NCBI GenBank assembly: GCA_041399065.1
Contig: JAWKTN010000009.1
Location: 372,001 to 436,000, forward strand
From: JAGQPD01 sp020426865
Lineage (GTDB): Bacteria; Planctomycetota; Planctomycetia; Pirellulales; Pirellulaceae
DNA: 64,000 bases
Direction of reading: 5' to 3'
Positions 54,056-61,918 of this stretch are shown piece by piece. The notes below the pieces were generated by a model. That model was not told where the DNA came from. It did no database searches and saw only the letters and a program-made list of their open reading frames with translations. The position numbers and the translations under genes are program-made. The stretch's first letter is position 1; the number at the start of each line of letters is the position of its first letter.

Positions 54056-55015
54056 ATGTCGACCGCACAGCATCTGCACCGACGCGCCTACACGCTGTTG
54101 GAACTGATGATCGTACTGGCCATTTTGGCCGGCGTGATGGCGATTGCCTGGCCGCGGTTGAGTCGACGTAGCGATCGAGCACGCCTGCAAGATTCCGCTC
54201 TCCAGCTGAAAGCCGAACTTGCAGAGGCCAGGCAAGCCGCAGTTTCCGGCGGTTATCCGTTGCGACTGTTTTATGTTCCTGGCACGTCCCAATATGCGGT
54301 CGGCACGCGGCCCCCGGATCATTTCAACAGTACTATTAACGACTCGTTCGCAGGGAGTTCGCCAGAAGATCAGGGGGGGCTGGCCAATGGCTCGATGACC
54401 TTCGGTCGTTCAGGACGAAATGATACAGGAGGAAACGGCACACGCGGTAATGGCACCTTTCGCGACCAACCCCTTACACAGTCCACCGGTGATCCTGGTG
54501 ATCGATTTAGCGATCGCGCCGGATGGGTCGACCCGAGAACGCGTCCACCAGCATTACGCTATTTGTCAGATGACGTCGTCTTCGTGGATCCTGGTCGACA
54601 GTTGACAAATTTGGACGCGACGAATGTGCGTTTTGATGTCTCTCAGCGAGACGATACCGGCCCGGCGACGATGGAGATTGGCGCTGGTCAACCCGACAGC
54701 GTGGCGTTATCTCACTGGCAAGAATTGGTGGTCTTTTACCCCAATGGCCGAGCCAACTCGGCCAATTTTCAGTTGGAAGATCCCAGCAGTCGATCGGGGT
54801 ACCGGATCAAGGTCCAAGTCCGCGGTTTGACCGGCGCAACGACGATGGAAGTCGTGCAACCTCCGCCACCCGATGAAATGAAGGACCCGAACGCAGCCAC
54901 TGAAAACAAGTCACTGGTCGGAAATCGTGCTGTCAACAACATGGAGCGGAACGCCGTGAGCGCGTCTGGGAATCCGTCGAATAACTTCAATCGTGCGAGC
55001 GAGCCTGTTCGTTGA
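54056..55015 (+). CDS. gspH: Type II secretion minor pseudopilin GspH-like, extended
   Basis: 319 residues, clearly longer than the about 160-residue GspH. N-terminal motif RAYTLLELMIVLAILAGVMA is a prepilin type; the N-terminal half then matches GspH (RLQDSALQLKAELAEARQAAVSGG, LRLFYVPGTSQY). The middle (about 85-160) has Gly/Asn-rich low-complexity sequence (GRSGRNDTGGNGTRGNG) and the end is Asn/Ser-rich. It starts 5 bp after gspG. Function inferred as pseudopilus tip. Confidence 0.8.
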   Translation: MSTAQHLHRRAYTLLELMIVLAILAGVMAIAWPRLSRRSDRARLQDSALQLKAELAEARQAAVSGGYPLRLFYVPGTSQYAVGTRPPDHFNSTINDSFAGSSPEDQGGLANGSMTFGRSGRNDTGGNGTRGNGTFRDQPLTQSTGDPGDRFSDRAGWVDPRTRPPALRYLSDDVVFVDPGRQLTNLDATNVRFDVSQRDDTGPATMEIGAGQPDSVALSHWQELVVFYPNGRANSANFQLEDPSSRSGYRIKVQVRGLTGATTMEVVQPPPPDEMKDPNAATENKSLVGNRAVNNMERNAVSASGNPSNNFNRASEPVR

Positions 55016-55023
55016 CCGTCGAA

Positions 55024-55608
55024 ATGCGATACTCTGCTGCCAACCTGTCTGGACGTGCCGACGCAAGCACGCACTTCAACGTAGCACGATCGTCGCGCGC
55101 GCGACGCCGCGGGTTTTCGCTCCTGGAGGTCATGATCAGCACCGGGATTTTGGCCGCCGGTGTCGTATTGTTACTGGGGCTTTTGAGCAACGGTGAGGGA
55201 CATGCGCGGCGGGCGGAAGATCGAGTCATCGGGCAGATGTTGTGCCAAAATCGGATCGATGAGATCGTCAGCGGCGTTACTCCATTGCAGTTGATGGAAC
55301 CGCAGCTGGATCCACTATATCCACAATGGCAAGTAGATGTCACGTGGCAGGAGGTTGGCGTACCGGGCCTGTTGGCGGTCAAAGTGAGGGCAACGAAGGA
55401 CCCGACACCATCTGCGAGTGATCCTGGGTCGGTCAACGCACCGAGAATCGTCGAATCGACGACGGACGACGCTTCGCCAGGTCCACGGCGATTCTCCTAT
55501 GAGTTGGTGCGGTGGTTGCGCATCGCTTCCCCCAGCGACCCCAGTCTGATGGGCTCGATGTCATCGTCCGAAGGTCAATCGCTATTGTCGTCGAGGTCGA
55601 CGCCATGA
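55024..55608 (+). CDS. gspI: Type II secretion minor pseudopilin GspI
   Basis: 194 residues from ATG 55024; TTG 55012 overlaps the gspH stop and is an alternative. A leader of about 30 residues is followed by the prepilin motif RRGFSLLEVMISTGILAAGVV, then LLSNGEGHARRAEDRVIGQML and WQVDVTWQEVGVPGLLAVKV. The order H-I-J-K matches the tip complex of T2SS. Its stop overlaps the gspJ start by 4 bp (ATGA). Confidence 0.85.
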   Translation: MRYSAANLSGRADASTHFNVARSSRARRRGFSLLEVMISTGILAAGVVLLLGLLSNGEGHARRAEDRVIGQMLCQNRIDEIVSGVTPLQLMEPQLDPLYPQWQVDVTWQEVGVPGLLAVKVRATKDPTPSASDPGSVNAPRIVESTTDDASPGPRRFSYELVRWLRIASPSDPSLMGSMSSSEGQSLLSSRSTP

Positions 55609-56927
55609 CGAGCACGATTCGACAATCAGATTCCGTTCGCCACAGTGGCTTCACTCTTTTGGAAACCATCATCGCACTCGGGCTCGTCGCCACCTTGCTG
55701 ACACTATGTTGGTCGCTGTTCGCAACCTACACAAAGTTAGAAGAGCGATCGCAAAGTTCCGCGACCAAACTGCAACTGGTCCGCGCTCTTCATCTGCAGA
55801 TGGCCTCCGACCTGCGCCGAATCACCTTGCTCAAGCCAGAAGACAGCGGTGCTCTGCGAGCGGCACAGGCACAGGAGGCAATCTGGCAAGTTCCTACCGT
55901 GCCACTTGACGGTTCAAATAGTGCATCGCCGTATTCGACATCCGGTTTGACGGCTACCGATAACACACCAGTGACCACCAATCGTGCGATTACGGCGTTG
56001 GTGGGGAATGAGGAAAAACTGACGCTACTGGTTGGTCAACTGCACGTCGATGAGCTTCTCAGTCGCGAAGGAGACGCTTCCCTGATGCCACCAGACGGGC
56101 CCTTTGCCATGCAAGCGTCCGGCGACGAATCATCGCAACAAGAAGGAGACAATCTCGAACCATCGACGGAGAAGCCCGTTGCCGGTGGATTGTCTGAAAT
56201 CGTCTACGCGTTTACGTCCTATCCGGTGCCAATGGACCGCGGCACTTTCAATGATTCAGAAATCCCGGAGGCGGAATCGAACGACAATTTGGGCCGCCCG
56301 GTAGCACCCGGCACGTTGACGGTCGGCGGGGATGCCTCGCTGGAAACGCAAACGATTTCCAACACGATGGGGCTCTTGCGGACCGAACGCGCACTGCAAC
56401 AGTCAGGCACGGTCTTGGGTGAGCAAAGTCGAGACGGTGCAAGTCCGCCGACGGACACACGACTGAATCGCGGGGTGCCGGATCCGGCATTCGCGTCCTC
56501 GGAGCTGACGATGGACGTTGGCGCGCAGGCCACAGATCCCAACGGAATTATCCCCCGGGAGATTCGTGACGATGTTCCCGAAGTGGTTCGGTTCAGACTG
56601 CGTTACTTCGACGGTCAGCATTGGCAATCGTCATGGGATAGCATGGCAAAGAAACAATTGCCATTGGCCATTGAGGTGGCGTTTGACCTGGACCCCAACG
56701 CCGATGGCAGGCAAGCTCCTCGCTTAGCGGAGTTGTTATTACACGACGAAGGGCAAACAACCCATGAGGGACTGCTAGTGATCGGCAGCGATCTGCAGGA
56801 CATCGAACCATTTCAAACAGAATACCGGTTTGTGCTGGCGATTGACCAGCTAATCGGTGAACCGAAATGGATGATGGAAACGAGCGAAGCGTTAAGCAGC
56901 GGACGAGCGCCGGAGGAGACGCCGTGA
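55605..56927 (+). CDS. gspJ: Type II secretion minor pseudopilin GspJ-like, extended
   Basis: 440 residues from ATG 55605, about twice the usual GspJ. Prepilin motif HSGFTLLETIIALGLVATLL, then LHLQMASDLRRITL and late sections DVPEVVRFRLRYFDGQHWQSSWD and LPLAIEVAFDLDPNAD, which match GspJ. A long Ser/Asp-rich insert occupies about 115-330. The start codon is set by ATGA overlap with the gspI stop. Confidence 0.83.
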   Translation: MTSTIRQSDSVRHSGFTLLETIIALGLVATLLTLCWSLFATYTKLEERSQSSATKLQLVRALHLQMASDLRRITLLKPEDSGALRAAQAQEAIWQVPTVPLDGSNSASPYSTSGLTATDNTPVTTNRAITALVGNEEKLTLLVGQLHVDELLSREGDASLMPPDGPFAMQASGDESSQQEGDNLEPSTEKPVAGGLSEIVYAFTSYPVPMDRGTFNDSEIPEAESNDNLGRPVAPGTLTVGGDASLETQTISNTMGLLRTERALQQSGTVLGEQSRDGASPPTDTRLNRGVPDPAFASSELTMDVGAQATDPNGIIPREIRDDVPEVVRFRLRYFDGQHWQSSWDSMAKKQLPLAIEVAFDLDPNADGRQAPRLAELLLHDEGQTTHEGLLVIGSDLQDIEPFQTEYRFVLAIDQLIGEPKWMMETSEALSSGRAPEETP

Positions 56928-58606
56928 GTTGCCAGGCAGCGAAGCAACATGTAGCGAAGCATCGTGTCGCGGGGAGACAACGACGCGGAATGTTGATTCT
57001 GGTCGTGTTGGTCATTGTGCTGATGTTGGGAGTTGTTGCCACGGGCTTTTTGCTCGACATGCAGACGGAAAACCTGGCAGCACGTGCTGCGAATGACGAA
57101 TTGGCGGCGAGGCAAGCTGCACTGTCGGCGCGCGAATTGTTGGCAGCTCAGATTGAAATGCCACGGCAAGCGCGCGACGAAGTCGGCGGATGGCAGGGCA
57201 ACTCGGCAACGTTGCGCGATCAGATCCTGTTTGCACCAGAGGATTCCCTTAATGGTGCCGCGTCGAGTTCAGGTACCGAGTCCTTCTCGAATGGCCAACT
57301 TGACAATACAACCTGTCGGCTCGCGATTGGTCCTTGGACTTCGGCGCGACCGAACGTCGACATTCATACGGATGAAGTTGTCACAAGTGCGATTGAGTGT
57401 GAATCGGGCAAGCTGAACCTGTTGGCACTGTTGAAATGGGAAGAATCGCAGCCGGGTCTCGCGCGATCGTGCTTGCAAGCGATACCCGGGATGACGGACG
57501 ACGTGATGGATCAGCTGCTTTCTGCGCCAGCGCATCCGATGGGGCCATCGACCACAGCGACAACCGGTTCCGCGACGACTGGTCCAACCACTCGTGCGAG
57601 CCTATCGTTGTGGGGTACGAATGGAGATACGAGCGCGACGCAGATCGACGAGACGGCCGCCATTTCGGGCAGCTGGACCGACCAAGGAACGCAGGTTGCA
57701 CAACACCGCTGGCAGGATTTCTTGACGGTTTACAGTGCCGAGCGGAACGAGGCTTACGATGGTAGACCCCGGGTCTTCGTCAATTCGGACAATGTGTCAG
57801 AGTTATACATGCAACTGCGTGATCGAGTATCGCCGGAATGGGCGCAGTTCATTGTCCTCTATCGCCAGTACGGGCCGGGAGGAAGTTCGGGGAGCGTAAG
57901 TGGCGCCGGTGCGCTGGAACCCGATCTGTCCATCCCTTTGGCTCATCCGATCTCGAGCATTGTCGAGTTGATTGGGGCGACGGTCGCGGTACCGCAGGGC
58001 GCCGACACGGTCACGGTTGCAAGTCCCATCGACGAGACAAATCTTGCCGGTGAGGTTGGACTTGTTCGCGTTGCCGATCAGTTGACAACGACACCCGACC
58101 GAACGATTGTAGGACGCGTAAATGTCAATAAGGCTCCTCGGGAAGTTTTACTGGCGATACCGGGGACGGATGAAACGATTGTCGACCGCATTATGTCCTC
58201 GCGCGAGTCCTCCATCGACGGGCCGGGGAATCGCATCCACGAAACATGGCTATTGGCCGAAGGGCTCGTCGATCGGCAACAGATGCAGGATCTGTTGCCG
58301 TACATCACTGTGGGCGGCGACGTCTTTCGGGCGCAGGTGTGGGGGTATTTCCTGGACGGGTCCGCTGTAACGGGTTTGGAGGTAGTCTTGGATGGTTCCG
58401 CGGGCCGCACAAAACAGGTATTTCTTCGAGAACTTTACACGGCAGACGTTCGCGCCGCTTTGGCAGTCAACTATCATCAGACTATGAGTGCGGTGGGTAT
58501 GAGTGAATCGCCTGGTGCGGCACATGACAGCCGTGTGGCGAAAGACAGGTTTTCAGAACCGCTCGGAAGAGACGTTCGACGCAGTGCGTCGGCAATCGGT
58601 GAGTAA
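56924..58606 (+). CDS. gspK: Type II secretion minor pseudopilin GspK
   Basis: 560 residues from GTG 56924, fixed by GTGA overlap with the gspJ stop and GGAGGAG six bases upstream. The N-terminus has RRGMLILVVLVIVLMLGVVATGFL; GspK lacks the usual Glu at +5. Two SAM-like/helix-hairpin modules typical of T2SSK are seen, including LARSCLQAIPGMTDDVMDQLL and RVNVNKAPREVLLAIPGTDETIVDRIM, then GNRIHETWLL. It caps the pseudopilus tip. It is longer than E. coli GspK (about 330), with an insert. Confidence 0.87.
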   Translation: MSCQAAKQHVAKHRVAGRQRRGMLILVVLVIVLMLGVVATGFLLDMQTENLAARAANDELAARQAALSARELLAAQIEMPRQARDEVGGWQGNSATLRDQILFAPEDSLNGAASSSGTESFSNGQLDNTTCRLAIGPWTSARPNVDIHTDEVVTSAIECESGKLNLLALLKWEESQPGLARSCLQAIPGMTDDVMDQLLSAPAHPMGPSTTATTGSATTGPTTRASLSLWGTNGDTSATQIDETAAISGSWTDQGTQVAQHRWQDFLTVYSAERNEAYDGRPRVFVNSDNVSELYMQLRDRVSPEWAQFIVLYRQYGPGGSSGSVSGAGALEPDLSIPLAHPISSIVELIGATVAVPQGADTVTVASPIDETNLAGEVGLVRVADQLTTTPDRTIVGRVNVNKAPREVLLAIPGTDETIVDRIMSSRESSIDGPGNRIHETWLLAEGLVDRQQMQDLLPYITVGGDVFRAQVWGYFLDGSAVTGLEVVLDGSAGRTKQVFLRELYTADVRAALAVNYHQTMSAVGMSESPGAAHDSRVAKDRFSEPLGRDVRRSASAIGE

Positions 58607-58630
58607 TTGTAACCAAGATAGCGGCAGGTC

Positions 58631-60184
58631 ATGTTGAATTTGTGGGATCAGCGTCGTTCGCGAACATGTGTGATTATCAGTCCCAGCGACGATATGACTC
58701 GCTACATGTACGTACGGCGCGAATCGGCGATGCCGCGCGTGCTGGCCGTTGGCGAGTTTCATCGTGACTTGCAGCAGCCTTGGTCGGGACAGTTGAAGGC
58801 CGCGTTGGCGGCCCAGAAAATTCGTGGCCGCGACGCCATGGTTCTGTTGCCCCGGTCGGATCTCGAGATATCCACATTACGAGTGCCACCGGCAACGGAA
58901 AAGGAGTTGCCTCAGCTGGTACATAATTTATTGGGTGAGTCGACGGGTGATCCGTCAAATCCCCAAATAGTGGACTATGTCGTAGCGCGAAGTGCCGACG
59001 AGCATGGATGTGAAGTGTTGACGGTAGGTTGTCCTGAGCAGCAATTGCAGACCGTTCGACAGTCACTCAGCGAATGCGGGCTGACGCTGCGGCATGCGAC
59101 GTACGCCACGTTCGGCGCGGTCGAATTGCTACGGTTGTTTCGCACTGCGGCTCCTACCACAGAGATCATCGTGGGAGTTGGCGAGCGCGACATCGACGTG
59201 GCGGTCGTGCAAAGTGATTCACCGGTAATGTTCCGCACAATTCCGCGATCCACAGATGTTGATTCACGTGTCGCTCAACGACTGGCGGGCGAGTTGCATC
59301 GCACGTTGACCTTCTCGATTGATGGCGACGACGAAGAAGCCCACGTGTTCGTTCTCGGTTCCGTCGAAGAACAAGAGATACTTGCCGCTGCGTTGGCCGA
59401 TGAATTGGCGGCGCCGGTATCGATTGTTGATCCGAGGAAACACATCACGTTGTCGGATGCTGTTTCGCACGAAGGGATCCTGCGTTTTGTCGATCTCATG
59501 GGTGCCGCACACGCTTGGAACCGGGGCACGCAGGAATTGGATCTGGTACATCCCAAGCGCCCACCAAAACCGATGCCGGTATGGGTTCGCCCGGCAGTGA
59601 TTGCCGCCGCTGCAATGTTACTGATTGCAACGGGCACGTGGTATGTCCGCGATATCCAGAATCAACAACAAGATCAGATCACCCAGGAATCGAAAAAGCT
59701 GAAGACTAGATCGGAGCGAGCGAGCCGGGCACTGATACGCAAGGATGATGCCGATTTGATTTCGAGCTGGTATCACGATGAGGTCGTGTGGTTAGACGAG
59801 CTGAACAATCTGGCGCGACGGTTGCCACCTTCAACCGAAGTGGCAATTCAGAAGCTGGTGCTGTCAGCCAGCAACAACAATCGCGGTGTGATCGATTTGT
59901 CCGTGAATGTAAGCGAGGCCGATGTGATGGCCAGGATGGAGGACTCGATTCGTGATCCCCGGCACTCCGTTTCCAGCAAACGAGTCACTGACACCGAAGA
60001 TCGCGGCAGTTTTCCTTGGCAGTTCCAGACTCGGATCGTGATCGATAATGCGGTCGAGATGCAGCCGATCGAGCCCCGCGTCGAGGATCAAGAGCCGGTC
60101 GACGAACGCGGCAGTACCGGTGATACAACCGCTGCGGCAGAAGGAGAGGCAGTTGAAATATTGCCAACGGAGCCTGCCCTATGA
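58631..60184 (+). CDS. gspL: Type II secretion GspL-like protein (PilM/PilN type)
   Basis: 517 residues. An N-terminal actin-like PilM domain (about 1-290; MVLLPRSDLEISTLRVPPATEKE, TEIIVGVGERDIDVAVVQ) is followed by a membrane helix near 318-338 (VIAAAAMLLIATGTWYV), a coiled coil (QQQDQITQESKKLKTRSER) and a PilN-like periplasmic domain. GspL links GspE to the inner membrane platform. The next gene overlaps it by 4 bp (ATGA, 60181-60184). Sequence similarity to GspL is structural rather than obvious, hence the moderate confidence. Confidence 0.72.
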   Translation: MLNLWDQRRSRTCVIISPSDDMTRYMYVRRESAMPRVLAVGEFHRDLQQPWSGQLKAALAAQKIRGRDAMVLLPRSDLEISTLRVPPATEKELPQLVHNLLGESTGDPSNPQIVDYVVARSADEHGCEVLTVGCPEQQLQTVRQSLSECGLTLRHATYATFGAVELLRLFRTAAPTTEIIVGVGERDIDVAVVQSDSPVMFRTIPRSTDVDSRVAQRLAGELHRTLTFSIDGDDEEAHVFVLGSVEEQEILAAALADELAAPVSIVDPRKHITLSDAVSHEGILRFVDLMGAAHAWNRGTQELDLVHPKRPPKPMPVWVRPAVIAAAAMLLIATGTWYVRDIQNQQQDQITQESKKLKTRSERASRALIRKDDADLISSWYHDEVVWLDELNNLARRLPPSTEVAIQKLVLSASNNNRGVIDLSVNVSEADVMARMEDSIRDPRHSVSSKRVTDTEDRGSFPWQFQTRIVIDNAVEMQPIEPRVEDQEPVDERGSTGDTTAAAEGEAVEILPTEPAL

Positions 60185-61077
60185 ATCGTCGTACGCGCTG
60201 GTTGTTGGCAGGGATGGCTCTGGTTGGCATCATCTTGTTTGGCGACAAGGCGTATCGCCATTTTGTTGAGGAACCTGCCGAACAATTTGAACGAAAGCTC
60301 GCCAAAATTGAAAAGGATATGTCCGCGGCGGACGACGCTATCATGGCATCGTCCGACGCCAAGGAGCAACTGGAAGAATACAAAACGCGATCGCTTCCCG
60401 GCGATGAAGAATTCGCCAGATCACGCTACCAGGACTGGCTCCTTTCTCTGGTTCAGAAAATCGAATTGAAGCAGGCCAGCGTTGACTCGGGCCCGGCCGT
60501 ATCCGTCACCACCAAGGATCGCGAGACTCGAAAACCACGGGAGGTCTACAAGAAGTATTCCTTTACGTTGCACGGGCGCGGTGGCTTGCAGCAAGTCGTG
60601 CATTTGTTGTACGAGTTCTACGGGTCGGGTCAATTGCACAAGATTCAATCCATGTCTCTGACGCCCATCGACAATGGGCGCGAGATCGATGTAACGGTTG
60701 CGATCGAGGCACTCGCGATCACGCAGTGCGCACGCATGGCCGAACTATCAACGGTAGGGGCGGACCGATTGGCCAGTCACGATATTCAAGATTACTATGC
60801 GATCGTGCGGCGCAACTTCTTCTCTCGCGACGCATCCGCACAATTGCGACAACTCGTCCTCACCGCAATTACCTACGACATGCGCGGTGTTCCCGAAGCG
60901 TGGGTCACGATGGCCGATGGCCAACAGACGCGAAAGTGCCAACGTGGCGATAACATGATCGTACCGCCCCACGAAATCCAGATTATCGACATTCAACCGG
61001 AAACCGCATTGATCCAAGTCGATGGCGTCGCTGCCATGCTGCCACTCGGTAAGTCCGTCTACGATGTCTTGCAGTGA
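60181..61077 (+). CDS. gspM: Type II secretion GspM-like protein with C-terminal GspC/PilP-like domain
   Basis: 298 residues. An N-terminal membrane helix (LAGMALVGIILFGDKAY) and coiled coil (FERKLAKIEKDMSAADDAIM), then a GspM/PilO-like ferredoxin-type domain (YSFTLHGRGGLQQVVHLLYEFY-like segment). From about 205 the sequence changes: YYAIVRRNFFSRD, RQLVLTAITYDMRGVPEAWV, DNMIVPPHEIQIIDIQPETALIQVDG and PLGKSVYDVL. This resembles the homology region of GspC or PilP, which in T2SS binds the secretin N0 domain. If so, one protein combines GspM and GspC functions, consistent with no gspC nearby. Confidence 0.65.
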   Translation: MNRRTRWLLAGMALVGIILFGDKAYRHFVEEPAEQFERKLAKIEKDMSAADDAIMASSDAKEQLEEYKTRSLPGDEEFARSRYQDWLLSLVQKIELKQASVDSGPAVSVTTKDRETRKPREVYKKYSFTLHGRGGLQQVVHLLYEFYGSGQLHKIQSMSLTPIDNGREIDVTVAIEALAITQCARMAELSTVGADRLASHDIQDYYAIVRRNFFSRDASAQLRQLVLTAITYDMRGVPEAWVTMADGQQTRKCQRGDNMIVPPHEIQIIDIQPETALIQVDGVAAMLPLGKSVYDVLQ

Positions 61078-61197
61078 CCCCTTCTTTGCAGCTAGATGGG
61101 CGTTGTGTGGATTGGCTATTGCTTGCCAACGACATGCGGCAGCACTACACTTATCGTAGTCTGCGAAAAGGGCAACGCGAATAGACGTGAGGGCATG

Positions 61198-61752
61198 ATG
61201 AGCACCACGCTTCGACTGACGCCGGAAGAATATGATCAGATGATCGCCAAGGGCGCATTCGAACGACTAGGCCGTCGCGTGGAAATGATACGAGGAGAGC
61301 TGCGAGAAATGAATCCCGCAGGACCAGTTCATGACGATTATGTTGACTATCTGACCCGTTGGTCAACCAATGTGACGACGTCGGCCGATTGCGTGGTCCG
61401 TGTTCAGTTGAGCATCGATTTGCGTGACAGCCGACCCGAACCGGATGTTACCTGGCTGAAACCCGGCCGGTACGCAACGCGTCGCCCAGCCGCAGCGGAC
61501 GTATTGCTGCTAATCGAGGTAGCCGATTCCAGCCTTGCCAACGATTTGGGAGAGAGAACCCGACTCTTTGCAGAATTCGGTGTTGGCGAATACTGGGTCG
61601 TCGATGTCGCGGGCAAATGCTTGCACGTCTTCGCCAATCCGCGTGGGGATCGGTATCTCGATCATGAGGTCATTAACTCGGGCGGCACCGTGGCACCCAA
61701 TTGCAATCCCGACGTGATTCTGGAATTGAGCGAGCTCTTCGCGGAAGGGTGA
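61198..61752 (+). CDS. Uma2 family (DUF820) putative restriction-endonuclease-fold protein
   Basis: 184 residues from ATG 61198 (ATG 61195 and an upstream extension to 61096 are possible). Uma2 signature: RPEPDVTWLKPGRY (P-D motif), LLIEVADSSLANDLGERTRLFAEFGVGEYWVVD, where the family usually has E-V-x-x-S...D..x-K..Y. The catalytic lysine position appears as Arg (ERTRLFA), so nuclease activity is uncertain. Uma2 proteins are widespread in cyanobacteria and planctomycetes, with unclear function. It lies between gspM and gspD in the same direction and is possibly an insertion. Confidence 0.8.
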   Translation: MSTTLRLTPEEYDQMIAKGAFERLGRRVEMIRGELREMNPAGPVHDDYVDYLTRWSTNVTTSADCVVRVQLSIDLRDSRPEPDVTWLKPGRYATRRPAAADVLLLIEVADSSLANDLGERTRLFAEFGVGEYWVVDVAGKCLHVFANPRGDRYLDHEVINSGGTVAPNCNPDVILELSELFAEG

Positions 61753-61918
61753 TTGTACCGACACCGGTCGCATACTCGTAGCTTCCTGCTAGCAATCATC
61801 GTTAAAAAAACTGCGATTTGCACTCTGGTCGTTCGCTGACCAACGTTGACCCCAACGGGCGTTTCGATTACCCTCCGCCCCGCGAATTCAGTCAATCGGT
61901 TTTCATTGTTGGATGGCC

